Origin: Prorocentrum cordatum
Lineage: Eukaryota; Sar; Dinophyceae; Prorocentrales; Prorocentraceae
Assembly: GCA_963575745.1 (NCBI GenBank)
Contig: CAUYUJ010019273.1
Coordinates: 1 to 64,000 of the forward strand
Direction of reading: 5' to 3'
Length of the DNA stretch: 64,000 bases
Shown one piece after another: positions 40,491 through 49,766 of the stretch; positions within the stretch are counted from its first letter, which is position 1, and every line of letters begins with the position of its first letter. The notes beneath the pieces were generated by a model, which was not told the DNA's origin, did no database searches, and was given only the letters and a program-made list of their open reading frames with translations. Position numbers and translations under genes: made by a program.

Positions 40491-43400
40491 GCTGTCGGAG
40501 GCGCTGCGTTTCCGTTTGGCCTACAAGTGGGAATTCCGCACGCCCCGCCACATCAATATCCTGGAGACCACCGTGTTCAAGAGTCTGTGCAAGTACTGTT
40601 GCATCCGCAACCCTGACTCACGGATCCCTGTTCTCTTGGATTCCCAAGTGGCACTAGGCGCGGCCGCCCACGGTCGGAGCAGCAGCCCTGGCCTTTCGCA
40701 CGTGTTGAGCACCTGCTTGCCCTACATTTTGGGGGGCGGGCTCTACATGGGCGGGCTCTACGTCCCGACCGACGTCCACCGAGCGGACGACCCCACGCGC
40801 AATCGCCCTGTTCGCCCCCCCTCGCGTGTCGAGCCTGCTTGGTTGCTTGACATAGACGAGGGTCGCTTTGAGCGATTCGACATGATAGCGGCCGCCGACG
40901 CCGCCTCCGCGTACCCGACTTGTCTGTGGGGCCGGTGCGTGCTGCAAGTTCTGGCTCGCAGCCCCGCCGCGGGCGCAGGCCCGCTCGGGCACCCCGAGGA
41001 TCGCCACGTGGGAGCGCCAGCCCGGGTCGACGGGGGCGACGCGACGGCCTCCGCCGAGGCCCGCGACGCATATGAAAGCGCCGCGCCGCGCAGGGGGGCT
41101 CCTGTCTCCGTCAAGGTGCCCTCGAGCGCGGCGGCGGTGAGCTTCTCCGCGTCGCGCTGCACTCGCGCCCGTGACAGCCTGCCGGCCGCCCCTCGGGTAC
41201 CAAGCCCTTCGCCGTCCCCGCCGGTAGGCATGCGCCCTTCCAGCGATGCTGTTGCGGCCCCGCAGGGAGGGGTTCGCGCCGCCGGTGGAGGGCCAGGAGA
41301 GGGCGCGCCCGAGCGGAGGTCACGCGCCAAGAGCGACGCAATCGCCGCTGCTCGACCTGGTACGCCCAAGGGGGACGCTCACCCCGTCTCGCTTCTGTCG
41401 GAGGCGAACGGCTCGGCTCCAGCTTCGTTGGGGGGTCTTCTGGGTCGTCCGTCCGTCACGACTCAGACTCGCCACCGCCAAGATCGTGCTGCCAAACTTG
41501 TTGCCGCGCTCGATTTGCTCCACCTGGAGCGCGGTGCGACCACTGATCGCGTGAACGCTCAGTTTCGACGGATGGGTTGGGCCTGCCATCCCGACCGCGA
41601 TAAGTCGATCGAGGCCAGCAGGAAATGGCGTGCTCTCTGTGACGCCGAAGCCTTCCTCCTCGGGCCTGGGCGCGATGTTACCGGCCCCGATGCCCCGGCC
41701 TCTGGCGGCGCTACTCGCCGTGCTTTGGGCAGAGGGCTCTTGGCGGCGGGAAGGCGTGACGACGCGAACCGCTCGCGCGGGGTCGCCACCCGGGATTCGG
41801 CTCTCGACGCCTCCCTCGGTGCTCGCCTCCGCGGCATGCCGGGGGAGCGTCGGAGCGCCCCTGGCGCGTCTCCAGACGCAGAGCCGAGCGCGGTCGCTAG
41901 CTGCAGCGACCCAGGGTCGCGGGCTGCGCCACGTTGTACGGTGCAGACCCCCGCGATGCCTACTGCCGCCATGCGACGCACGCAAGCTCGCCCGGAGGCC
42001 GACCTGGGGGCCGCCCGTACCGCGGCCGCGGTGCTCCCGCCCTTTCGAGCCAGCACCCTGCCCCCCCTGCCAGGGTGCCGCGCCGACGCCCATAGCGTCG
42101 CGCCGCGCGCCAGCTCTGCACCTGCCCTGCTGGCCGGGCGCTCGCTGGGCGCAGCGGCTATGCTGCGTGCTACCCGCGAGCGGACTGCCAGTGCGGCCGC
42201 CGCCGGGGCGGCACATCACAGGGCCGTGCTTCCGTGGGGCCACAGCGCAGAGCGCAGCGAGGTGTCGCCGGCTCCCAGCTTTGCCGACTCCTGCTGCGCC
42301 GGCCAGCGTGCCGACTCTTGCGCCGCCCAGCTCACCGCGTCCCGCGGCGACCAGCTCACTGACTTGCAGCCCTCCAAGCTCACCGACTCCCGCACCGACC
42401 AGCTCGCCGACTCCCGCGCCGACCAGATCGCCGACTCGCGTGCCGAGGGGCTCGCCGACGCCCGCACCGACCAGCTCGCTGACGCCTTCACCCGTTCCGA
42501 CTCCCGTGCCGATCCTCTCACCGGATTAGCATTGCGCACCAGCCGGGTCGTTGGCCCGACGGCCACGGTTGCGAGGCGCGTGCGTGACGAACGGCGCGCT
42601 CTGGCGCGGTTCCGTGCCTCGGTCGATGTTCTCGACGCCGCTCTTACCGAAGTTGAATTCGGTCGAGGCGCGGAGGCTTGGGGTCCAAGTGCAGGAGAGC
42701 TGGCTGAGCTTTTGCAGACGACACTGGCCGAGCTCGAGCGCCAGAAGGCTGCGTTGCGCATCGCCCGCTCTCGCACTGCCGAGTGCGTCAGAGGGTCCGC
42801 TTCCGCCTCGGGCTTTTCGGGTGGAGGCGCCGCCGCAGCCGCTGCCGGCGCACCCCCGAGAGCTCCCGCCACGGCTGGTAGCGCTACTTTTGCAGCTCAA
42901 GCGAAGGAGCGTGCGGATAAGCACACGGCTAGCTATCGCGACGTGGTCGAGGCTAGGGCTCATTCGGGCGCCCAGGCGTCGCATCCGCGCAAGCGCCGTG
43001 GCGTCGGGCGCCCGTGCTCTGCGGCGCCCGTCACGCCACGGACCGCCATTAGTTGCGATGAGCGCTCCCGCTCCGCAGCACCTGCCGCCGCCCGCTCGGC
43101 CGCGTTTTCCGAGACGCTGTGCGCTGTTGACCGCAGGCGGCGCGAGCACTCCCCAGGACTCAGGCCTCTGATCCTGGACGGCACGGACCGCCAGCCGGAA
43201 GCCGCGCCGAGCACCGGCGAGGTCGTCGAGGCCCCCCGCGCCGAGCAACGCGGCCGCACCTCGCGTCGCAAGCGCAGGCGTGTTCGGGCTTCCGCCGGAG
43301 CGGCAGCTACCACTCCTGCCAATCCCTCTGGTCAAGAGCCGCCCGCGTCAGCCTTCGTGGCAGGGCGCCAGGACTGGCCTGCCTCTCTGGAGCCTGCCCT

Positions 43401-44427
43401 TCCCGAGGGGGCTTCCGAGGCCCTCGGGGTGAAGGTGGAGAGCCACTCTCGGCGCGTCCCCTCTTGCGGCGACCAGCGCACTCGTTCGCTTAAGGCGTTT
43501 GACGTGTGGTGCGCCGAGCACACAGGAGTGGCACTTGCCACATGGGCTCGCAGCGGCATCTTGCTCGGGAGAGCGCTCGCGACCTTCGGCGTGTGGTTGT
43601 ACGATGCTGGCTTCCCCCGCCTCGTCCTCGTGAATGCGATCCGGGGAGCACAGGCCCTTCAGCCCCACTGGAGGGGCTTCCTCACCGAGGCGTGGGATGT
43701 GGCGGAGCGGTGGATCCCTTCCAAGCCTCCCTGTCCCCTCCCACCGCTACCGCGTGCTCTGCTGCGCGCCATGGTAGCGTTGTGCCTCGCATGGGACTGG
43801 CCGGATATGGCCACCCTGCTGCTTGCCGGGTTCACTATGTCCGTGAGGCCTGGTGAGTTGGCAACCGCCCGCCGGAGCGACCTCACTCTGCCCATTGACC
43901 GCCGTGAGTCCACGGGCGACGCTTTGCTGAGCATCTCTGTTCCGGAGGCCCGGGGGTCTGGCGGAGAGCGTCAACACGCTCGGTGCTCCGATCGTGCTGT
44001 GGTCAGGATGATGGAGCTGGTCTTTAGAGATTTGAGTCCCACCGATCCCCTATTGACCTTCGGTCAAAGCGGCTTCCGCACTCGGTGGCTCGATCTTCTT
44101 TCGGCGCTGGGCGTCCCGCTCGCCAGAGCGCCATCGGGGTTCGATCTGTCCCCTGCGCTGCGCTTCAGAACCGATATTTCGGACGGCATTAATCGCGTCT
44201 TCTGGCGTGATCGCTGGCGGCTAGCTTCCAGTACAGAGCGCTATCTCCACGATGCTGCCGCCTCTGCAGTCCTCCCATCATTGGCTGAAGCCGCTCGGGA
44301 CCGCGTTTCTTACCTCGCCGAAGCAAGCGACCTCCTCGTCGCATCCTTTCTGAATGTTGGCCCAGCTGTGTGGCCCATTCAGCTCGCGGCCGCCCGCCGA
44401 AACCTTGTCACTTCGCAAGGGCTTTGA
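40324..44427 (+). CDS. YR element ORF B: RNase H-like, J-domain-like, tyrosine recombinase polyprotein
   Basis: A 1367-residue uninterrupted ORF. The frame is open back to 40267 (SDISSHLSQELWRRS), which looks like part of the same domain, so expression may depend on a frameshift from ORF A. RNase H-like domain: HINILE (Glu81), VLLDSQVALG (Asp106), and VHRADDPTR near residues 151-159. J-domain-like segment at about residues 392-440: LDLLHLERGATTDRVNAQF, then the MGWACHPDRDKS loop with His-Pro-Asp at 422-424. A long Ala/Arg-rich linker has repeated SRTDQLADSRADQ-type heptamers (about residues 670-740). The tyrosine recombinase is C-terminal: SVRPGELATARRSDL (Arg1175), SPALRFRTDISDG (Arg1280, with Pro where the box-II His is usual), DRWR, and ERYLHDAA (Tyr1307). 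In Ngaro/DIRS elements the recombinase integrates a circular DNA intermediate. The missing His could weaken catalysis. Confidence 0.78.
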   Translation: MWRRSERGGWHTRLHDRHLLMVLSRGEPLGPELTQIHREVGLPSLELPIAPRWVSELSEALRFRLAYKWEFRTPRHINILETTVFKSLCKYCCIRNPDSRIPVLLDSQVALGAAAHGRSSSPGLSHVLSTCLPYILGGGLYMGGLYVPTDVHRADDPTRNRPVRPPSRVEPAWLLDIDEGRFERFDMIAAADAASAYPTCLWGRCVLQVLARSPAAGAGPLGHPEDRHVGAPARVDGGDATASAEARDAYESAAPRRGAPVSVKVPSSAAAVSFSASRCTRARDSLPAAPRVPSPSPSPPVGMRPSSDAVAAPQGGVRAAGGGPGEGAPERRSRAKSDAIAAARPGTPKGDAHPVSLLSEANGSAPASLGGLLGRPSVTTQTRHRQDRAAKLVAALDLLHLERGATTDRVNAQFRRMGWACHPDRDKSIEASRKWRALCDAEAFLLGPGRDVTGPDAPASGGATRRALGRGLLAAGRRDDANRSRGVATRDSALDASLGARLRGMPGERRSAPGASPDAEPSAVASCSDPGSRAAPRCTVQTPAMPTAAMRRTQARPEADLGAARTAAAVLPPFRASTLPPLPGCRADAHSVAPRASSAPALLAGRSLGAAAMLRATRERTASAAAAGAAHHRAVLPWGHSAERSEVSPAPSFADSCCAGQRADSCAAQLTASRGDQLTDLQPSKLTDSRTDQLADSRADQIADSRAEGLADARTDQLADAFTRSDSRADPLTGLALRTSRVVGPTATVARRVRDERRALARFRASVDVLDAALTEVEFGRGAEAWGPSAGELAELLQTTLAELERQKAALRIARSRTAECVRGSASASGFSGGGAAAAAAGAPPRAPATAGSATFAAQAKERADKHTASYRDVVEARAHSGAQASHPRKRRGVGRPCSAAPVTPRTAISCDERSRSAAPAAARSAAFSETLCAVDRRRREHSPGLRPLILDGTDRQPEAAPSTGEVVEAPRAEQRGRTSRRKRRRVRASAGAAATTPANPSGQEPPASAFVAGRQDWPASLEPALPEGASEALGVKVESHSRRVPSCGDQRTRSLKAFDVWCAEHTGVALATWARSGILLGRALATFGVWLYDAGFPRLVLVNAIRGAQALQPHWRGFLTEAWDVAERWIPSKPPCPLPPLPRALLRAMVALCLAWDWPDMATLLLAGFTMSVRPGELATARRSDLTLPIDRRESTGDALLSISVPEARGSGGERQHARCSDRAVVRMMELVFRDLSPTDPLLTFGQSGFRTRWLDLLSALGVPLARAPSGFDLSPALRFRTDISDGINRVFWRDRWRLASSTERYLHDAAASAVLPSLAEAARDRVSYLAEASDLLVASFLNVGPAVWPIQLAAARRNLVTSQGL

Positions 44428-44438
44428 GCCTGGGTATG

Positions 44439-44602
44439 GCTGCTGCGGCCTCCCTTGGCCGCCCGGGTGCCCTCGTTGGACGAGGCCGCCTGAGAGCGTC
44501 GCACGGCCCGCCCGCGTAGGCCTGTCCCGCTTTACGGGCCGCCGCGGGCGCGCGCCGCGCGTTCGCCCTGAGACGACTGCTCACTTGCGCAGCGTGCGGG
44601 GA
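44439..44602 (+). repeat. Split direct repeat B1
   Basis: 164 bp starting GCTGCTGCGGCCTCCCTTGG and ending GCAGCGTGCGGGGA, repeated at 44704-44867. It begins 12 bp after the ORF B stop and abuts A2 directly. Confidence 0.95.
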
Positions 44603-44660
44603 TGCTCCTTCTTATCCCCATCGCGCCCGCTGATTGCAGTCGTCTGCAGCTTCTCGGCCC
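44603..44660 (+). repeat. Split direct repeat A2
   Basis: 58 bp identical to the left end of the element. The junction GCGGGGA/TGCTCC with B1 equals the sequence expected if the right and left ends of the element were joined in a circle. Confidence 0.95.
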
Positions 44661-44703
44661 CCTCCCTCTCTCCTCCCTCCTTCTTCGAAGGCTGACCTGC
44701 GGC

Positions 44704-44867
44704 GCTGCTGCGGCCTCCCTTGGCCGCCCGGGTGCCCTCGTTGGACGAGGCCGCCTGAGAGCGTCGCACGGCCCGCCCGCGTAGGCCTGTCCCGCTTTAC
44801 GGGCCGCCGCGGGCGCGCGCCGCGCGTTCGCCCTGAGACGACTGCTCACTTGCGCAGCGTGCGGGGA
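44704..44867 (+). repeat. Split direct repeat B2 (right end of element)
   Basis: A second copy of B1. It is followed immediately by TTTTTCCCCTCCTGCTCC, which in the empty copy follows CGTCGTCC at 48285. Confidence 0.95.
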
Positions 44868-45259
44868 TTTTTCCCCTCCTGCTCCTGTTCCTCCTCTTCC
44901 TCGTCCTCCTCCCCCTCCCCTCCTCACCCTCTTCTTCTGCTGCTGATGCTCCTTTTCCTCCTCCTCCTCCTCCTCCTCCTCCTCCTCCTCCTCCTCCTCC
45001 TCCTCCCCTCCCATCCTCCTCCTCCTCCCCCTCCTCCTCCTCCTGGTCCTCCTCTCCCTTCTTTCCCGTTCGTCATCTTCGCCGTCGTCCTCACGCGGTG
45101 GTGAACGCTCGGGGGGCGCGTGTCGATACGTATCCCTTGAGAGCGTTCGGAGAGCTCGCCTGTATCAGATGTGATCGCGATGATGCTGCAAGTTCTTGCG
45201 CAACTCTTCCCTTTCACGCGCTTCCCGTTCATGTCAGGAAAGGTTCCCCAGAATGGCGA

Positions 45260-46162
45260 TTTCGCCTGGGACATCCTCACAACATTGACATCTCCGCGAC
45301 ACGCGTTTAACAGCAAGAAGCATTTCGCTAGAGACATTCTCGAAACGCTGACCGCCGCGAATTTCATGCATCTGTAAAAAGTTGCGTTTCGCGCGAGACA
45401 TCCTAGCCAAAATGAGGTGTCGACGGAGGTGGATTACCATCTCTTATGTTGAAAACTACGTTTTCGCTAGGGACGTCCTCAGAACATGAGCGGCAGCACG
45501 GCGGACCAGAAATTTGAGCACGGCAGAACATTTGCATTTCGCTGGGGACATCTTTAAACCATGCGATGTTCTCAACATCGTCTTGACATCGTACTCGAAG
45601 TGCTTCATAAAGGAGGAATGAGAGCCCGACAAGGACCCACAGACGGCTCCAAGAGCGCCCTGAAGAGTGCTGGGCATGATGATTTCGCTAGGGACATCCT
45701 CAAACAAATGAAAACAGACAACAGCATCGTTTTGACAACTGCTGTTCTAACATCGTCGTGGGGTCGTTCTTGAGACGGTTTCCAGGCGTCCTAAGCCAGG
45801 CTTCTAAATATGACAATTTAGCTGGGGACATCCTCAAACAAGAGATGCGTGATGCGTGTTACATCGCATTGACATCGTTTGGATGGCATCCAAACGGCCC
45901 CGAACGAGCTCCAAACGAGCCCCAAAATGATCCCAAGGGTGACCTCGATATTCATCATCATGAGTCTTTCGCTCGATACATCCTCAAAACATGAGTTGTT
46001 CGCAACACCGTCTTTCACAAAACCAAGCATTTCGCCTGAGACATCCACCAGAAAATGAACACCGCGAATTTAGCAAACGTGTGGAAATAGGGACACCGCC
46101 TGAGACATTCTAGAAAACACGCGATGCTGAAAAGGCTGAACTTTTCGCCTGGGACATCTTCA
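45260..46162. repeat. Array of TTTCGCYTGRGACATCCTC motifs
   Basis: At least eleven copies, at about 45260, 45330, 45386, 45464, 45537, 45682, 45817, 45966, 46029, 46094 and 46144. Variants keep the CG(C/A)-...-GACAT-C core while the sequence between them (50-150 bp) is unrelated. On the minus strand the motif reads as ORF pieces such as EDVSSE and RMSQAK, but no continuous ORF exists. Confidence 0.85.
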
Positions 46163-46192
46163 GAACATGGGCAGCATCACGGCAGCCCAGCA

Positions 46193-46272
46193 CGCAGAGG
46201 CAGTGCAGAACGCGCGAGAGCACGTGAGAATACACAGGAGCACGGCAGAACACACAGGAGCACGGCAGAACC
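46193..46272. repeat. 20-bp satellite fragment (AGGAGCACGGCAGAACACAC)n
   Basis: A few copies of a 20-bp unit directly before the retrogene. The same satellite continues beyond the full retrogene copy at 51446-52055. Confidence 0.8.
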
Positions 46273-46284
46273 GAAAGATTACCC

Positions 46285-46306
46285 TCCGTAGCCATTTTGG
46301 TTCAAG
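46285..46306 (+). other. Spliced leader of the truncated retrogene copy
   Basis: Matches 21 of 22 positions (GGTTC instead of GGCTC). Identical to the copy at 49701. Confidence 0.9.
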
Positions 46307-46350
46307 CCATTTCCCGTGGCCCGCCCTTCGGTCTCCCGTGCTGTGCGAGC

Positions 46351-46685
46351 ATGGCCGTGAGGGTGCCGCTGGAGGGTGCGGGCTTGGGAGCGATGGCAGC
46401 GGGGAGACGGCCGTGGCGGCCGTCTGAGGCGGTGTGGAGGCCTCAGCGCGTGCGGCGGGCCGCACAGCGCTGGGCGGCCCTCTCCCGCGAGCGCCTGGTG
46501 GAGCGCCAGGCGTCCGAGTTCGTGGAGCTGCGGAGCCTGGCATCGGCCCCCCCCAGCGTCCTGCGCCGCCTGGCGCTTGTGGCGCCCGTGCTGATCGCCC
46601 AGGAGCACGGCGGGCCACTGGAGGAGGAGCGCATCCTCGAGCGCAATGTGGGGTGCCACGCGCGGGTCCTCCCGCGGCCTGGCGC
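46351..46685 (+). pseudogene. 5' fragment of the duplicated retrogene
   Basis: MAVRVPLEGAGLGAMAAGRR and onward, the same as the start of the gene at 49767. It is cut off at the edge of the segmental duplication after VLPRPGA. Beyond this come short CCACGCGCGGGTC repeats (46660-46720). Confidence 0.8.
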
Positions 46686-46809
46686 GGGTGCCACGCGCGG
46701 GTCATCCCGGTGCCACGCGCGGGTCCTCATCATCATCCCAATCATTACCATCACTCACATCATCATGATCGTCACGCGCCTGTGTGTCGTCTCGGACGGG
46801 TCGTCTGTG

Positions 46810-47440
46810 TGATTTGCGAGGAAGTCTCAGGTGGGAGCCCCCTCCTTATGGGGCCCGCGCTTCACGTTCGAGTCCCAGGCGGGTCTTCGGCCTCCTGTAA
46901 TTGTCGTCACTGTTGTGCTCCTGTGGCCGGAATATGGAGGAAATTTCAGGCTGTAATTGAATTGCGAGGACGTCTCAGGCGGGAGCCCCCTCTGTATGGC
47001 GCCCGCACTTCACGTTCGAATCCGAGGTGGGTCATCGACCTCTTGTAACCGTCGTCATTGGGCTCCTGAGGCCTGGATATGGAGTGTCAGGCGGGAGCCT
47101 CGTCTGTGAGTGAATTGCGAGGAAGTCTCAGAATGAGCCCCCTTTCCCATAGGGCCCGCGCTTCACGTTCGAATCCGAGGAGGGTCATCGGCTTCCGGTA
47201 ACCGTCGTCATTTTTGGGTTTCTGAGGCCTGAATATTGAAGAAGTATCAGGCGGGGGCCTCGTCCGTGAGTGAATTGCGAGGAAGTCTCAGGCGGGAGTC
47301 TTCTCCTTATGGGGCCCTCTTTTTCATGTTTTTGTAACTGTCGTCACTCTTGGGCTCCTGAGGCTTGAATATGGGGGAAGTGTCAGGGGGAGCCTCGTCT
47401 GTGAGTGACTCGCGAGGAAGTCTCAGGCTGGTGCTTTCTC
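46810..47440. repeat. ~150-bp tandem repeat array
   Basis: Five diverged copies, marked by GCGAGGAAGTCTCAGG at 46816, 46964, 47117, 47277 and 47412. Each unit also holds GGGGCCCGCGCTTCACG, TTCGAATCCGAGG, GTAACCGTCGTCA and GGCTCCTGAGGCCTGAATAT. GTTCGAATCC resembles a tRNA B box, but no matching A box was found. Confidence 0.8.
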
Positions 47441-49684
47441 CCCATGGGGACCATTCGCTTGTGAGCATTCGGAGAGCTCGCCTGTATTACATTTGATCGC
47501 GATGGTGCTGCCTGTTCTTGCGCAATTATTCCTTTTCACGCGCTTCCCGTACATGTCAGAAAAGGTTTGAAAAAAAAACGAGTTTTTCGCCTGAGGCATC
47601 GTCGCCAAATCGTGAAGCCGGGGGTCGTATCTGAAGACGTCGTTTGCTAAACATGGGAGTTTCGCCTGAGACACCCTCGAACAACTGGGATGCGCCAGTA
47701 GCTCTTGTAAGGCATCGTTTCGGAACGATCTCGGATGACCTCCAAGATTGCCCAAGAAGCGAAATTATTCAACAACCCATGGGGCTTGAACACTTTCGTT
47801 TAATAATCAGCGTTTCGCTCGAGACATCCCCTAAACAAATCCTTCGAACGGGCCCTCAAAACTATTTGTTTTTTTCCGCCTCCTTCTCCTCCTCCTCCTC
47901 TTCCTCCTCCTCCTCCTTCTCCTCCTTCTTCTCCTCCTTTTCCTCCTCCTCCTCCTCCTCCTCCTCCTCCTCCTCCTGTTCTTCCTCCTCCTCATCCTCA
48001 TCTCCTCCTCATCCTCATCTCCTCCTCTTCCTCCTTCTCCTCTTCCTTCTCCTCGCCTTCTTCCTCCTTCTCCTTCCTCCTCCTCCTCGGTCTCCTCTTC
48101 CTCTTCCTCATCCTCCTCCTTCTCCTGCTCCTGTTCTTCCGCCTCCTCCTCGTCCTCTTCCTCCTCCCTCTCCTCCTCCTCCTCCTCCTCCTCCTCCTCC
48201 TCCTCCTCCTCCTCCTCCTCCTCCTCCTCCTCCTCCTCCTCCCGTTTTTCTTCCTTCCCCTTCTCCTCCTCCTCCTCGTCGTCCTTTTTCCCCTCCTGCT
48301 CCTGTTCCTCCTCTTCCTCGTCCTCCTCCCCCTCCCCTCCTCACCCTCTTCTTCTGCTGCTGATGCTCCTTTTCCTCCTCCTCCTCCTCCTCCTCCTCCT
48401 CCTCCTCCTCCTCCTCCTCCTCCCCTCCCCTCCTCCTCCTCCTCCTCCTCCTCCTCCTCCTGGTCCTCCTCTCCCTTCTTTCCCGTTCGTCATCTTCGCC
48501 GTCGTCCTCGCGCGGAGGTGAACGCTCGGGGGGCGCGTGTCGATACGTATCCCTTGAGAGCGTTCGGAGAGCTCGCCTGTATCAGATGTGATCGCGATGA
48601 TGCTGCAAGTTCTTGCGCAACTCTTCCCTTTCACGCGCTTCCCGTTCATGTCAGGAAAGGTTCCCCAGAATGGCGATTTCGCCTGGGACATCCTCACAAC
48701 ATTGACATCTCCGCGACACGCGTTTAACAACAAGAAGCATTTCGCTCGAGACATTCTCGAAACGCTGACCGCCGCGAATTTCATGCATCTGTAAAAGTTG
48801 CGTTTCGCGCGAGACATCCTAGCCAAAATGAGGTGTCGACGGAGGTGGATTACCATCTCTTATGTTGAAAACTACGTTTTCGCTAGGGACGTCCTCAGAA
48901 CATGAGCGGCAGCACGGCGGACCAGAAATACGAGCACGGCAGAACATTTGCATTTCGCTGGGGACATCTTTAAACCATGCGATGTTCTCAACATCGTCTT
49001 GACATCGTACTCGAAGTGCTTCATGAAGGAGGAATGAGAGCCCAACAAGGACCCACAGACGGCTCCAAGAGCGCCCTGAAGAGTGCTGGGCATGATGATT
49101 TCGCTAGGGACATCCTCAAACAAATGACAATAGACAGCAGCATCGTTTTGACAACTGCTGTTCTAACATCGTCGTGGGGTCGCTCTTGAGAAGGTTTCCA
49201 GGCGTCCTAAGCCAGGCTTCTAAATATGACAATTTAGCTGGGGACATCCTCAAACAAGAGATGCGTGATGCGTGTTACATCGCATTGGCATCGTTTGGAT
49301 GGCATCCAAACGGCCCCGAACGAGCTCCAAACGAGCCCCAAAATGATCCCAAGGGTGACCTCGATATTCATCATCATGAGTCTTTCGCTCGATACATCCT
49401 CAAAACATGAGTTGTTCGCAACACCGTCTTTCACAAAACCAAGCATTTCGCCTGAGACATCCACCAGAAAATGAACACCGCGAATTTAGCAAGCGTATGG
49501 AAATAGGGACACCGCCTGAGACATTCTAGAAAACACGCGATGCTGAAAAGGCTGAACTTTTCGCCTGGGACATCTTCAGAACATGGGCAGCATCACGGCA
49601 GCCCAGCACGCAGAGGCAGTGCAGAACGCGCGAGAGCACGTGAGAATACACAGGAGCACGGCAGAACACACAGGAGCACGGCAG

Positions 49685-49698
49685 AACCGAAAGATTAC
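49685..49698 (+). repeat. Target-site duplication, left (AACCGAAAGATTAC)
   Basis: A 14-bp word two bases before the spliced leader; the identical word is at 51433-51446 after the gene. It marks the edges of a retroposed mRNA. Confidence 0.85.
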
Positions 49699-49700
49699 CC

Positions 49701-49722
49701 TCCGTAGCCATTTTGGTTCAAG
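49701..49722 (+). other. Spliced leader at the 5' end of the retrogene
   Basis: 21 of 22 positions match the dinoflagellate spliced leader. It is separated from the target-site duplication by only two bases (CC), as expected if a full-length trans-spliced mRNA was inserted. Confidence 0.93.
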
Positions 49723-49766
49723 CCATTTCCCGTGGCCCGCCCTTCGGTCTCCCGTGCTGTGCGCGC

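Larger units (their letters stand above)
36582..44867 (+). mobile_element. Tyrosine-recombinase element with split direct repeats (Ngaro/PAT-like)
   Basis: An 8286-bp element arranged A1 (36582-36639), two large ORFs, B1 (44439-44602), A2 (44603-44660), 43 bp of unrelated sequence, B2 (44704-44867). A1 and A2 are identical over 58 bp; B1 and B2 match over about 164 bp. B1 abuts A2 directly, as if the two ends of the element had been joined, which is the hallmark of split direct repeats in Ngaro/PAT-type tyrosine-recombinase retrotransposons. A duplicated empty site (48284/48285) shows exact insertion with no target-site duplication. I could find no reverse transcriptase core (no xxDD motif), so this copy may be non-autonomous or derived. 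Confidence 0.87.
44868..46685. repeat. Segmental duplication copy 1, right part
   Basis: Matches 48285-50101 almost base for base: a TCC tract (44868-45060), the motif array, the 20-bp satellite and the first ~400 bp of the spliced-leader retrogene. The match stops abruptly at GGCCTGGCGC (46685). Confidence 0.92.
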
